Notes under the pieces: generated by a model | The model's database searches: none | What the model was told of the DNA's origin: nothing | Seen by the model: only the letters and a program-made list of their open reading frames with translations | Made by a program: the position numbers and the translations under genes | Shown here: positions 11,478-21,584 of the stretch, in pieces | Layout of the letters: every line of letters starts with the position of its first letter | Numbering within the stretch: position 1 is the stretch's first letter | Assembly (NCBI GenBank): GCA_037126765.1 | Contig: JBBCBC010000024.1 | Coordinates: 20,371,554-20,435,553, forward strand | DNA length: 64,000 nucleotides | Direction: 5' to 3' | Origin: Stenogyne calaminthoides | Lineage: Eukaryota; Streptophyta; Magnoliopsida; Lamiales; Lamiaceae

Positions 11478-11495
11478 TGGGTTGTTGCCGAGGAC
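11478..11495 (+). other. Athila primer-binding site
   Basis: TGGGTTGTTGCCGAGGA directly follows the LTR and resembles the TGGCGCCGTTGCCGGGGA site common in Athila/Tat elements, with several changes. The cognate tRNA is not assigned here. Confidence 0.6.
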
Positions 11496-11625
11496 TAGTT
11501 GAGAGCTTGTTTAGGTGGGACTTGAAGTTAGTTGAAGTGATATTAGTAGTTGCATTTATTTCGTATTTTATTTCACTCTTCGTGTGTCTTCTTGTGGTAT
11601 TGTCACTTGATCGTTTCTTAGGTGT

Positions 11626-12114
11626 ATGATCACAAGAGCACGACGGGGAAACCTTGAACCGATAAATCTTGAGATTGAAACGGAAGCAAGGAGGAGAAAT
11701 CGAAATAGGATCCGAAGAAGAGGAGCAAATCTAAATCAAGAGATGGAAGCAAATCTTGAAAATCCTCAAAATGAAGGGGGAGGTGGACAAAATGATGGAA
11801 ATCCACAAGCACAAAATCCTCAAGGTTAGGTTGATGCTCAAAACGGGAATGTGAACCCACAACCACACCCACAACCCTTTCCCAATGTCCAACCCGGAGG
11901 ATATTACCAAGGTTACAACCCCTACCCTTACCCACCATATCAACACAACCCTTACCTACCCAACAACCCACAAAACCTCCATCACCATGGTCCTCCTTAT
12001 CCACCACCACCACAACCTCAAGGAGAGAACCAAAACCATCAACATCCGCAAAACCCACACAATCCACAAGCCCAAAATCTACCTCCACCACCACCTCAAG
12101 GAGGTGAAAATTAA
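11626..12114 (+). pseudogene. Athila gag N-terminal, Pro/Gln-rich region
   Basis: Reading frame starting MITRARRGNLEPINLEI, rich in Arg/Glu, then passing a TAG stop (11827-11829) in the same frame into a strongly Pro/Gln/Tyr/His-rich stretch (11851-12111, with YNPYPYPPY and PPPPPQGG) and a TAA stop at 12112. It continues by frameshift into the gag domain at 12222. The basic start with a low-complexity linker is typical of Athila gag. Two nonsense changes and a frameshift make it inactive. The initial Met is the first in the frame after the leader. Confidence 0.75.
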
Positions 12115-12221
12115 AATTACCAAAATCCTCAAGGGGGCGTACCCCCGAATCCTTTCCAAAATAATCCACCACCACCACAACCTAATGGGGGAAAAACCCG
12201 TTTCAACCACCTCATCCCAAC

Positions 12222-12932
12222 ATGTTCAACCATTACCTCTTCTATAACCACTCGTACATGCAAGATCAAGGTAGACCACTCTGCACCTACTTCGAGCCCC
12301 AACCTCGAGAGTACTATGATGGGATTGCAAGGCCTAATGTAGAGGCAAACAATTTCACAATTGATCCTGCAATGTTGAAACTCTTGATGGAGAATCAATT
12401 TGAAGGGGCAAGTGATAAGGAGGATCCATACAAACACTTGGACCGGTTCTTACTTTTGGCAGATACATTTAAGAGGAATGGAGTGACCGAAGATGCCAAG
12501 AGGCTTAGGATGTTTGCTTTCACCCTCGCGGGAAAAGCAAAAACGTGGTTGAGTAAGGAAATTCCACCCGGAAGTGTGACAACTTGGGATGAAGTGAGCA
12601 AGAAATTCTTGTTCAAGTTTTATCCACCATCAAGAACGGTCCAAGCAAGGTGGGAAATCACCTATCTCAAGCAAAAGCCAAATGAAAGCATCAAAGAGGC
12701 ATGGGAGAGATTCAACCAATTGCTAGCCAAATGTCCCCAACATGGATTTTCCAATGAAAAAACCACTATGGCATTCTTTTGTGGGATGAATGAGGAAGTT
12801 CAATATCACTTGAATGCATGTTCCGGAGGGGGTTCCCTCAACCTAACCTCAAAAATGGCAAGTGCTTTGATGGAGGTAATCACCAATAATTCCTCACAAT
12901 TGACACGGGGAATGGACCACAAAGAAGGGTAA
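12222..12932 (+). CDS. Athila gag (Retrotrans_gag domain) fragment
   Basis: 236-residue open frame containing the whole capsid-type Retrotrans_gag domain: KRLRMFAFTLAGKAKTWL near residues 85-110, WDEVSKKFLFKFYPPS near 115-140 and ESIKEAWERFNQLLAKCPQHGF near 150-180. This protein would form the particle shell in which reverse transcription occurs. Its start at the internal Met is artificial, because the true frame enters from the N-terminal region by a frameshift. It ends at a stop (12930) and the protein resumes in another frame at 12956. It is an unlikely functional product. Confidence 0.85.
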   Translation: MFNHYLFYNHSYMQDQGRPLCTYFEPQPREYYDGIARPNVEANNFTIDPAMLKLLMENQFEGASDKEDPYKHLDRFLLLADTFKRNGVTEDAKRLRMFAFTLAGKAKTWLSKEIPPGSVTTWDEVSKKFLFKFYPPSRTVQARWEITYLKQKPNESIKEAWERFNQLLAKCPQHGFSNEKTTMAFFCGMNEEVQYHLNACSGGGSLNLTSKMASALMEVITNNSSQLTRGMDHKEG

Positions 12933-12955
12933 CACAAATTGAGGAATGAGATCTT

Positions 12956-15133
12956 ATGAAAACGATGATGATGACGTTGATCGACAAAGTGAGTTCTCTT
13001 TCCAACCAACAGGTGCAAGTTGAACAAATCCAAGGGGCAAATCAAATGGGTCCAATCGAGGACGTTAATTTCATGGGTAGACCTCAATATCAAGGAGGTT
13101 ACCAACCAAATTACCAAGGAGGAAAGCAAGGTCAAAATCAAGCTCAAGGCCAAGTGCAAGGTTTCTATAGACCTCCTTATCATGTGCAACAAGGACCAAT
13201 TCAAAGTCAATCACAAGGAGGCCAACTTTCATCCTTCCAAGGCAATGCTCAAGGGAGCAATTCTTATAATCCAAATCTCCGTAGGCATGAAAATTTCTCT
13301 TATTCGAACCCGAAAGGTGCAATTCAATATTCACCCGGTTTTGACCCGGGAGCTAAGCTACCGAATGGAGAAGAAAGAGCAACAAATGAAGAGCTAATTG
13401 CTCACTTGACTATGAAGATGGAGACAAATGATGCTCGATTTGACAAGTTCGAGGAGTACATAAAGACCCAAAGTAATATTCTCGTACAACAAGGGAATAC
13501 TCTTGCTCGACAAAGGAACACCATTTCTCAACATGGAAATCAACTCAAGTCAATTGAGTTTCAACTTGGGCAATTGGCATCATCCGTTGGGAATATCCAT
13601 CAACAAGGAAAACTTCTCTCCAACACCGAAGTCAACCCAAAAGAGCATTGCAAAGCCATTAAGTTGAGAATTGGAACCTTATACGAGGGACCACAAATGC
13701 CTAAGGAGATGATTCAGAATGAAAAGGAGTTGGAAAATGAAGAGGAAGTTGCTTCTAGGGAAGATGAAGTTGCTCAAGAAGGAAATGAGGAAGATGGTCA
13801 AGATGATCAAGATGAGAACCATGATGATGAATACAATGAGTTTAATCGGAAGGATGAAGATGGGGAAGATAAGAGGATGAAAGGTAAGAATCAAGAGAAG
13901 GAAGTGGAAAAAGGAGTTCGAAAAGAAGCAAGTCCACCAAGAGTTCCAAAATGGAGGATTGCCAAAGAATTGAGAGAAAGGAAAGATGATGTGTCATGCG
14001 ACAAATGGGGAGTTCCCATGACTCTTGTTCTACCACCATACTCCAAGAGATACATAAAACAAAAGATGGCCGGAAAGTTTGCCAAGTTCCTTGATATCTT
14101 CAAGAAGATTCACATCAATATCCCATTTGAAGATGCCTTGGAGAAAATGCCACATTACATGAAGTTCTTGAAAGATGTGATGGCAAACAAGAAGAATCTT
14201 GGGATGAACGAAACGATAAACTTGACGGAAGAGTGTAGTGCACTTCTCCAAAGCACTCTTCCCAAAAAGCTCAAAGATCTGGGTAGTTTCACATTACCTT
14301 GTGAAATTGGTGAAAGTGAAACCATATGGGCATTGTGTGATCTTGGTGCAAGCATAAATCTTATGCCCTACTCCATCTACAAGAGGTTGGATTTGGGGGA
14401 CATTAAGCCTTCCACTATGACTCTTCAATTTGCGGATCGATCAGTTGTAAAGCCACGGGGTATTGTTGAGGATGTGCTTGTCAAAGTGGACCGTTTCATC
14501 TTCCCGGCGGATTTCATAATTCTAGATATGAATGAAGATGCTCATGTTCCGTTAATACTTGGGAGACCTTTCTTTCCAACGGGAGAGACGATGATCAATG
14601 TCAAGAAAGGGGAGTTGAAATTGAGCTTTAACAATGAGGAAGTCACATTTTCCATTTTCAAGTTCTTGAGGGAGCATGATGAGGTGGAATCTTGCGGTTT
14701 CATAGATGTGGTGGACAACCTACTCCAAAATGAATGGGAAAATTTTTCCAACTCTTCTCTCTCCAATGAAAACTTGTTGAGCACTTGTAGAGAACCTTTG
14801 GAAAGAGTAGAGATGTTAGACACAAGGAAGAGGTTCACAATCCCACCACTTCATGAACAAGTGGAGGGAACACAAGAGAATATTGAGAAGAAAGATCTGT
14901 TGAAAGTACTTCCCGAGCATCTCAAGTATGCCTTCTTGGATGTCAAAGACAAATTTCCGGTAATTGTTTCTTCCTCCCTTAATTTGTGTGAGTTAGAAAA
15001 GTTGTTGGGGGTGCTTCGTAAGCACAAATCCGCAATTGGTTGGACAATTGAGGAGTTGAAGGGAATAAATCCCTCATTGTGCATGCATAAAATAAGGGTA
15101 GAAGAGGGGAGCAAACCTATAGTCCAACACTAA
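12956..15133 (+). CDS. Athila gag C-terminus plus aspartic protease and start of RT
   Basis: 725-residue frame. Residues 1-130 are Gln/Gly/Tyr-rich gag tail. Residues 245-310 are highly acidic (Glu/Asp runs around EEDGQDDQDENHDD). Residues about 440-560 are the retropepsin: CDLGASINLMP with the catalytic Asp at residue 462 (Athila form D-L-G rather than D-S/T-G), FADRSVVKPRG, then VPLILGRPF at about 540. The last residues run into the N-terminal RT region (GINPSLCMHKI). The TAA at 15131-15133 lies in the same frame as the next ORF, so a single nonsense change (probably CAA to TAA in a conserved Gln-Arg-Arg context) splits gag-pol. Frame is lost upstream at about 12930-12956. Confidence 0.88.
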   Translation: MKTMMMTLIDKVSSLSNQQVQVEQIQGANQMGPIEDVNFMGRPQYQGGYQPNYQGGKQGQNQAQGQVQGFYRPPYHVQQGPIQSQSQGGQLSSFQGNAQGSNSYNPNLRRHENFSYSNPKGAIQYSPGFDPGAKLPNGEERATNEELIAHLTMKMETNDARFDKFEEYIKTQSNILVQQGNTLARQRNTISQHGNQLKSIEFQLGQLASSVGNIHQQGKLLSNTEVNPKEHCKAIKLRIGTLYEGPQMPKEMIQNEKELENEEEVASREDEVAQEGNEEDGQDDQDENHDDEYNEFNRKDEDGEDKRMKGKNQEKEVEKGVRKEASPPRVPKWRIAKELRERKDDVSCDKWGVPMTLVLPPYSKRYIKQKMAGKFAKFLDIFKKIHINIPFEDALEKMPHYMKFLKDVMANKKNLGMNETINLTEECSALLQSTLPKKLKDLGSFTLPCEIGESETIWALCDLGASINLMPYSIYKRLDLGDIKPSTMTLQFADRSVVKPRGIVEDVLVKVDRFIFPADFIILDMNEDAHVPLILGRPFFPTGETMINVKKGELKLSFNNEEVTFSIFKFLREHDEVESCGFIDVVDNLLQNEWENFSNSSLSNENLLSTCREPLERVEMLDTRKRFTIPPLHEQVEGTQENIEKKDLLKVLPEHLKYAFLDVKDKFPVIVSSSLNLCELEKLLGVLRKHKSAIGWTIEELKGINPSLCMHKIRVEEGSKPIVQH

Positions 15134-15139
15134 CGTAGG

Positions 15140-16711
15140 GTGAACCCCATAATTCAAGAGGTTATTAGGAAAAAAGTGATTAAGTTTCTTGATTCGGGAA
15201 TGATTTTCCCCATTTCTGATAGCCCTTGGGTCTCACCACTCCATGTTGTTTTGAAAAAGGGTGGAATGACGGTTATAAAAACCGAAAATGATGAGGTGAT
15301 AGCTACACGGGTAGCTACGAGGTGGAGAGTTTGCGTGGATTATAGAGAGTTGAACAAAGCTACATGCAAAGACCATTTTCCCCTTCCCTTTATGGATCAA
15401 ATTCTTGATAGGCTACGGGGTTTTGAGTTTTATTATTTCCTTGATGGGTACTCCGGATATAATCAAGTTATGATTGCTCCGGAGGACCAAGAGAAGACGA
15501 CCTTCACTTGTTCCTATGGAACGTTCGCTTGGAGACGCATGCCCTTTGGGTTATGCAATGCTCCCACAACGTTTCAAAGGTGCACTATGGCCATCTTCCA
15601 TGGATTAATTGAAAATGTGATGGAAGTCTTCATGGATGACTTCTCGGTGTTTGGGGAGTCTTTTGATAAGTGTCTTTATAATCTTGAAATTGTACTCAAA
15701 AGGTACCAAGACACTGACCTTGTCCTAAATTGGGAAAAATGTCATTTTATGGTAAAGGATGGGAGAGTACTTGGTCACCATGTTTCTTCCAAGGGCTTAC
15801 AGGTAGATCGAGCGAAGGTCGTTGCAATTGAGAGGCTTCCACCGCCTTCGAATGAGAAAGGCATTCGTTCCTTTTTAGGACATGAGGGGTTCTATAGGAG
15901 GTTTATCAAAAACTTTTCAAAAATCTCTAAACCTCTTTCTCATCTTTTAGAAAAAGAAGTGCCTTTTGAGTTTACTAATGAATGTCTTGAAGCTTTTATG
16001 ACTCTTAAGCAGGCTTTGGTGAGTTCGCCGATCTTGGTTACTCCGGATTGGAAAGAACCATTTGTGCTAATGTGTGATGCAAGTGACGATGAAATGGGAG
16101 TTGCTTTGGGACAATTGAGGGAGAAAGGTTTTAGAGCCATTTACTATGCCTCGAAGACTTTTAACTCCGCTCAAAGGAACTACACTACTATCGAAAAAGA
16201 GCTATTGGCGGAGGTTTACGCTTTTGATAAGTTTCGACCCTACCTAGTAGGTGCTAAAACTATTGTGTACACCGACCACGCCGCTATTCGCTACTTGATA
16301 AACAAGAAAGATTTCAAGCCTCGTTTGATCCGTTGGATACTTCTCCTTCAAGAATTTAACGTTGAGATAAGAGACAAGAAGGGAAGTGACAACGTGATAG
16401 CCGATCAATTGTCAAGGCTCGAAATAGAAGAAGGGTTCAAGGAAGAGATTGGGGATGTGAAAGAGGACTTTTTCGATGAAAGTTTGCTCATGGTCAAAGA
16501 AGTGTTAGTTGGTAAAGATGATGATGAGAGTCCATGGTTCGCGGATATTGCCAACTATTTGGCTTGTCAAAGGATGCCATATGGGTTAAACTCGTATGAG
16601 ACCAAGAAATTCCTCAAAGACGTGCAAGGTTACATTTGGGATGACCCACATTTGTTTAAGAGGGGAATTGATTCAATTATTCGAAGGTGTGTTCCAATGG
16701 AAGAGTGGTAG
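15140..16711 (+). CDS. Athila reverse transcriptase and RNase H
   Basis: Same reading frame as the preceding ORF, immediately after its stop; the start shown is a GTG codon and is not a true initiation site. RT covers about residues 20-250 with WRVCVDYRELNKAT, KDHFPLPFMDQILDRL, LDGYSGYNQ and the catalytic FMDD at residues 164-167. RNase H follows at about 300-425 with LMCDASDDEMGVALGQ, KELLAEVYAFDKF and TDHAAIRYL. The frame ends in a TAG at 16709, before the integrase zinc finger, where the polyprotein should continue. All catalytic residues of RT are present, but no intact polyprotein can be made from this copy. Confidence 0.92.
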   Translation: MNPIIQEVIRKKVIKFLDSGMIFPISDSPWVSPLHVVLKKGGMTVIKTENDEVIATRVATRWRVCVDYRELNKATCKDHFPLPFMDQILDRLRGFEFYYFLDGYSGYNQVMIAPEDQEKTTFTCSYGTFAWRRMPFGLCNAPTTFQRCTMAIFHGLIENVMEVFMDDFSVFGESFDKCLYNLEIVLKRYQDTDLVLNWEKCHFMVKDGRVLGHHVSSKGLQVDRAKVVAIERLPPPSNEKGIRSFLGHEGFYRRFIKNFSKISKPLSHLLEKEVPFEFTNECLEAFMTLKQALVSSPILVTPDWKEPFVLMCDASDDEMGVALGQLREKGFRAIYYASKTFNSAQRNYTTIEKELLAEVYAFDKFRPYLVGAKTIVYTDHAAIRYLINKKDFKPRLIRWILLLQEFNVEIRDKKGSDNVIADQLSRLEIEEGFKEEIGDVKEDFFDESLLMVKEVLVGKDDDESPWFADIANYLACQRMPYGLNSYETKKFLKDVQGYIWDDPHLFKRGIDSIIRRCVPMEEW

Positions 16712-16888
16712 AGCATCATTGCCCATTGTCATTCTTTACCTTGAAGGGGCCACTATGGAGGTGAAAAGACCGCTTTGAAAGTTTTGTAATCGGGGTTTTA
16801 TTGGCCTTGGATATTTAAGCATCGTCATGAGTTTGTTAAGAAATGTGACAAGTGCCAAAGAAGTGGTGGTATATCAAAGAAGGACGAG
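16712..16888 (+). pseudogene. Degenerate integrase zinc-finger segment
   Basis: Frame continues after the stop at 16709 through GHYGG and HRHEFVKKCDKCQRSG, the HHCC finger of the Gypsy integrase, with at least one further in-frame stop and an apparent small indel. It links the RT-RNase H and integrase ORFs. Confidence 0.75.
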
Positions 16889-17560
16889 ATGCCCTTGAAT
16901 AGCATAATTGAGGTGAAATTGTTCGATGTGTGGGGGATTGACTTTATGGGACCGTTTCCCTCATCTTATGGGAATGAGTACATCCTTCTTGTGGTGGATT
17001 ATGTGTCGAAATGGATAGAAGCAATTGGAACTCGAACCAATGATGACAAAACGGTGATGGGGTTCTTGAAGGACAACATTTTTGCAAGGTTCGGGGTACC
17101 AAGAGCTCTTATAAGCGATGGAGGGAGTCACTTTGTTAACAAGGCCTTGGCGAACTTACTTTCGAGTTATACGGTAAAACACAAGGTGTCAACTCCTTAC
17201 CATCCACAAATAAATGGGTTAGCCGAGGTTTCGAATCGACAAATCAAGAAGATCTTAGAGAGAACGGTTAGCAGAACTCGTAAAGATTGGTCCAAGAAGC
17301 TCAATGATGCCCTTTGGGCTTATCGAACGACTTTTAAGACGCCTTTGGGAATGTCTCCGTATCAACTCGTGTATGGGAAACTGTGTCATCTTCCGGTCGA
17401 ATTGGAGCATCGAGCTTTATGGGCATTGAAAAAGATCAATATGGATAGTGATTTGTGTGGTGAGAAGAGACTCCTACAATTACACGAGCTTCAAGAATTT
17501 CGAGAAAATGCTTTTGAGAGTGCACAACTCTTCAAGGACAAAACAAAGAAAGTGGCATGA
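16889..17560 (+). CDS. Athila integrase catalytic core
   Basis: 223 residues in the same frame as RT. GIDFMGPFPSS (first Asp), LISDGGSHF (second Asp) and NGLAEVSNRQIKKILE (Glu) give the complete D-D-E triad. WAYRTTFKTPLGMSPYQLVYGK and CHLPVELEHRALWA follow, as is usual for Athila/Tat integrases. The start shown is an internal Met just after the zinc finger. The end at 17560 is a frameshift, since the protein continues in the 17448-17816 frame (from about 17545). Confidence 0.9.
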   Translation: MPLNSIIEVKLFDVWGIDFMGPFPSSYGNEYILLVVDYVSKWIEAIGTRTNDDKTVMGFLKDNIFARFGVPRALISDGGSHFVNKALANLLSSYTVKHKVSTPYHPQINGLAEVSNRQIKKILERTVSRTRKDWSKKLNDALWAYRTTFKTPLGMSPYQLVYGKLCHLPVELEHRALWALKKINMDSDLCGEKRLLQLHELQEFRENAFESAQLFKDKTKKVA

Positions 17561-17816
17561 TGCTGGGTTGGCACCAAAGATCTTTGAGGAGGGTGATGAT
17601 GTTTTGCTATACAATGCTCGATTGGGTCTTTTTTTCGAAAAGTTAAAATCAAGGTGGGATGGTCCATTCAAAGTGAAGAAAGTGTATCCATCGGGATTCC
17701 TCGATTTGGTAAATGAAAAGGGTGAAGAATTCAAAGTTAATGGCCTTCGGGTGAAGCATTACTACTCGTTGCATGAGAAGGGGGTATTCCACGTGGTGGA
17801 GCTCGTCGATCCTTGA
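17448..17816 (+). CDS. Athila integrase C-terminal domain fragment
   Basis: Only the part from about 17545 is the real frame: HDAGLAPKIFEEGDDVLLYNARL, KSRWDGPFKVKKVYPSGFLDL and FKVNGLRVKHYY. This is the SH3-like DNA-binding tail of Gypsy integrases. It ends at TGA 17814 and no further coding follows before the 3' LTR. The upstream 30 residues overlap integrase in another frame and are noise. Confidence 0.85.
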   Translation: MICVVRRDSYNYTSFKNFEKMLLRVHNSSRTKQRKWHDAGLAPKIFEEGDDVLLYNARLGLFFEKLKSRWDGPFKVKKVYPSGFLDLVNEKGEEFKVNGLRVKHYYSLHEKGVFHVVELVDP

Positions 17817-19583
17817 GGAAATAAATCATGTCCGGCATAGGACGTTAAACCTAGCGCTTAATGAGAGGCAACCCATTTTTACTTGCTTTCTTCTTCTTTT
17901 TTTCTTTTGTGTTTTTTAGCTTTAATTGTAGGGAGTTGTGTTTGGATGCTTGTGGTTCTTGAAGGAAAGAGTTCTTGTAGAGATGTGAAGTGAATCTATG
18001 AAGATGAGGTGTATATAGCCATCTTGAGAGGTACAACCCTTCTCCAAATTTTTAATTGCTTGGCAATGAAAAAGTTTGGGGGAGTGGTATTTTTTCTTAT
18101 TGTTGATCACTATACATTGCACAGGCGCACACCCCCAATTTTTGACGGTTTGTTGTTTGATAGATCACTTGGAGGCTTGAGCTTGTTTGAATTTTGTGCA
18201 TATGGTTGTGTTTTGGTTGATTTATGTGCTTTAAAGTTTGTTGTGATGATTTTGGAGGAGTTATATGTGTGATTTGTGAAAAAGAGTTTTCATGAGAGAC
18301 TATTCCTTCATCCAAACTTAAAATTGCTTAGCAATGTTTAAGTTTGGGGGAGTGATAGTTTTATTTTTGATGGTACAATTGCACATGCGCACCGCTTTTG
18401 TGATAATGGAATTGAGTTTAGTACTTTGATTTAGTTGTGTGGATGGGTTGATGGTTCACTTTTGGATGATTATGTGCTTGATTTTGTTCTTCTAGCATGA
18501 ATTCTTAATGTGCTATGTGATGGTTGATGATTGTGATGGTGATTGTTCTCATGAATGAGCTGGAGAGTTTTGAGCCTTGTGAATCATATCATAAGTTTGG
18601 TTTATTTCATTCTTGTGTGTATCATCCATAATTGTGCATTCTAGAACTTGTCATTGGTCTTGTTTGAAACTTGACTTGGGTTAGGATTTTCGAAAATGAT
18701 AGGAGGCATTCTTTGATTTGATAGTCACTTGGCCAAATAAATTCCCACCAAATGAGTTAATTCACTAGTGATCCCGTTTGAGCCTATAAGCTTATATTCT
18801 TTGGCAACCTACAAGAATTCAACCATTTCACCTATCTTTCTTGAGCCTAATTGATCCCAAATGACTTGTAGAGCTTAATTGTTGGTGAAGTGAAAGAAAA
18901 AAAAAAGTGTGTGGAGTTTGAAGTGTCAAAGTGAAATTGTTGAAAAAGAACAAAAAGAATGAATGAAAGAACCTTGTAAAAAAAAAAGAGAAAGAAACAA
19001 GGTTCAAAAGAGCTTAAAAAGTACAAAAAAAAGGTTCAAAGGAAAAAGGGAAAGATGAATGAAATTTTGTGAGCTTGAAATGAGAAAAGAAAGAGTTATG
19101 AGAGATGTATCAATTTTGAAAGGAAATGTGAAGAATTAGCCAACTTTTAAGCTCTACAAGTCTGTGAGTCACTTGTCCAAATTCATCCTACCCTAGTCCA
19201 AAGAGCCTACATTACAACCCGTTGAAGTCCATCTTGATTTGATTATCAAAACTCTTGTAAAAGGTGGAGAATTGAGACCAATGACAAGCATATGGTTTTG
19301 CATTTTTGTGGAGTGATTTTTGAGTGTAAACACGTCCTATGCAAACACTTGAGTGATGAGTGAAACACGCCTTGAGAAGAGTAGTGAGACAAGCATTTGA
19401 ACTTTCATTGTCTTGATCATAGCATGATAGTAGGAAGTTAGGGAACTAGATTGAGTGAATTTGAGTTCATTGGGGAGCTACTTGATCTTATCTCACCATG
19501 ATTTATTGTACCAAATAAACACCCACTTCCAAATCATTCCCCTTTGTTCTTTTCTTTCATTGCTTGGGGGCAAGCAACATTTT
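17817..19583 (+). other. Athila 3' non-coding tail with repeated polypurine-like motifs
   Basis: About 1.8 kb between integrase and the 3' LTR, where many Athila elements carry an env-like gene. I see no env-like open frame here. The tail contains two internal copies of the polypurine motif AAGTTTGGGGGAGT (18072-18085 and 18340-18353), each following a TTGCTTRGCAATG phrase and followed by CACAGGCGCAC/CACATGCGCAC, besides the true PPT. The stretch at 18890-19100 is an A/G-rich low-complexity run (GAAAAAGAAAG type). Confidence 0.75.
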
Positions 19584-19599
19584 AAGTTTGGGGGAGTAA
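19584..19599 (+). other. Athila polypurine tract
   Basis: AAGTTTGGGGGAGTAA directly precedes the 3' LTR (TGAGGTCTTAATTG). This is the expected plus-strand priming site. Confidence 0.85.
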
Positions 19600-21462
19600 T
19601 GAGGTCTTAATTGCTTGTGTGATGGTCATTTTGTGTGCCTTATTTGATGTGATTTGAGCTCATTTGCAATGAAAAGTGCGACTAATCCCGTTTATTTGAG
19701 AATGTGATGAAATGTGTAGGAAACGGGTAAAAACGAGCAAGAAGTGGTGCCAAACTGGTCTGATTTTAAAGGATGTTTCAGAATAAGGTTGAACCATTAG
19801 AAGCGCATTGAAAATAGGGTTCCAACGGAAAACGAATCAACTTAATCGGAGTTCGGGAGCTCAAGTTATGAGCGAAACAAAAGTGTTGCGCAAAAATGGA
19901 GAAAGAGAGGCTGCTCGACTCGAGCAACATTGCTCGGGTCGTGCAGGTCCTAAAAGCGGGCTTGTTGAAATGCGATTTTGAAGAAAATGCCTTCCGGGAC
20001 TTGCTCGAGTCGAGCAACCTTGCTCGACCTCCCTTTGGTCGAGCAAGGGAGGTGATCGAGCGAATTTCTGAAGTTTTAAGTTGCTCGACCCAATTTTGGT
20101 CGAGCAACACTGCTCGAGTCGAGCTACTTGAAGAAAGAAAACGTGCGCGCGATTTCACACTTGCTCGAGTCGAGCAAGCCAAAATATCTAAGGTCCCCCA
20201 TTCTGACCTAGGGACACGTACCAGGAGAGCCAAAATCATATATAAGACCCAACTTCGTTTTTTTTCAAGGGGAAGCAGCTGGGAATTTTCTAGAGTTAGG
20301 TTTTTGAGCATTTTTCATCAATATATGTTCCCAAGTGATACTTTTCAATTTTTGGAAGTACTTTTGAGTGTAGATCTCTTAGAAATTCATAGTTTAGCTA
20401 GATTTAAGAGTTAATTGCATTTACAAACAAGGATTGAAGGTGTTTATGTTTTTCATTTTCAAGTCTTCAAGAGGTGATACCTTTCATTTATTGCAAGTTT
20501 TATTCACTATTTCTTATGGGTTTGGTTTATATTGTCATTTTAGCCATGGGTTTCTCTCCTAGAACCATGGGCTAAGCTTATTTGCTTTGGGTGTTAGATA
20601 TATGTGGGCAAATTGATGGGTATGTGAACTAATTTCTTGATTATGTCTATGTGGGTGATTTTCTATGGTTTCTATTGTTGTGGGTTTAATGCTTCAAATA
20701 TCTTGTTGATTCATATTAGCTAGCATTCGTATTTTTGTGTATTACAACTAGGGTTGGATATGCTTGATTAAGTTGTGAGTGTGAGTCTCAATTTGGGTAA
20801 TTTGATGTTACTTAGTAGCTAGTTCAATCACAAGTTGGCTAGTGGCTAGAACGATAACAATAGACATTAATCGAGTGGAGGTCTTCTATGAGATTGGTGA
20901 GAAGACGATGTCTAGGGATTAGTAACCGTGTTGAAACTTTCTATTAGTCACAATCTTGAGAGATTATGGGATTAAGTAGGTGCTAATTATTTCACTTTGT
21001 TCACCTAGGCCTCAAAAGTGATTGGTCTACACATTTTTGTGATTGCTCCTAGATAAATCACCACTTATGACATAATTTAGTAGTTGGTTTGTGAACTTGT
21101 TAATGACCCCACCTAAGGAAAACACCCGAAGCAATTTTCTCACCCTTGCACTTTCCCTCGAAAGTTAGTTTTAATTGTTTGATTACTTTTTGTTCTTACT
21201 TTACTTGATTAGTAGTTAATTGTTAGTTTTAATTCTTGTTCTTTTTAGTTGAAAATTAGTACTTGAGTTAACTTGCTTTTAAAATTCAAAAACTTTTATC
21301 GCTTCTATAATACCATGGATACGTATAACTTTGGGGTCCACTCCTCTCCTAGTCTCTTGGGTTCGATAAATACTTGGTCAAATTACTTACACTACTACGA
21401 CGATCCCGTACTCTTGCGGGGGAGTAGGAAAATATTTTTAACCAAAAATTCCGATTAAGGCA
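19600..21462 (+). repeat. 3' LTR of Athila element (1863 bp)
   Basis: TGAGGTCTTAATTG... to ...GATTAAGGCA. It aligns with 9596-11476 over its full length, with differences including a missing repeat of TTTTCTAGAGTTAGG near 20270 and an extra palindrome at 20110-20126. It carries the same TATA element at 20239-20246. Confidence 0.92.
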
Positions 21463-21584
21463 ATGGTCAGCCATCGTGAGGAAAAAGAAGGGCTGTAGAA
21501 AAAATTTGACGTCAGCGTGAGAAAATAAATTGACGGCAGCGTGAGAGAATTAGTCTTTGGGGATCAATGTTTGACTTGATACCA
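21463..21584 (-). other. Copia C leader and primer-binding site, right side of Athila insertion
   Basis: Short leader with a repeated GACGNCAGCGTGAGA phrase (about 21509 and 21532). At 21573-21584 the minus strand reads TGGTATCAAGTC, a Copia-type primer-binding site abutting the LTR. Its presence here shows that the Athila element landed between this site and gag. Confidence 0.7.

Larger units (their letters stand above)
9596..21462 (+). mobile_element. Ty3/Gypsy Athila-like retrotransposon
   Basis: Plus-strand element of about 11.9 kb with LTRs at 9596-11476 and 19600-21462, a primer-binding site, a gag-protease-RT-RNase H-integrase region, a 1.8-kb non-coding tail and a polypurine tract. 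The protease (CDLGASINLMP) and RT (KDHFPLPFMDQ, FMDD) motifs are those of the Athila clade. The two LTRs differ by substitutions and several indels, so the insertion is not recent. The five bases flanking each end (tgtga and atggt) do not match, so the target duplication is lost or the ends are recombinant. It lies inside Copia C. Confidence 0.92.

Noticed and set aside
19896..20414. 172-residue plus-strand frame in the Athila 3' LTR as a gene
   Set aside because: It is made by the GCTCGAG palindrome array (repeated LLESSN/RPPFGRARE), and the equivalent frame in the 5' LTR is broken.
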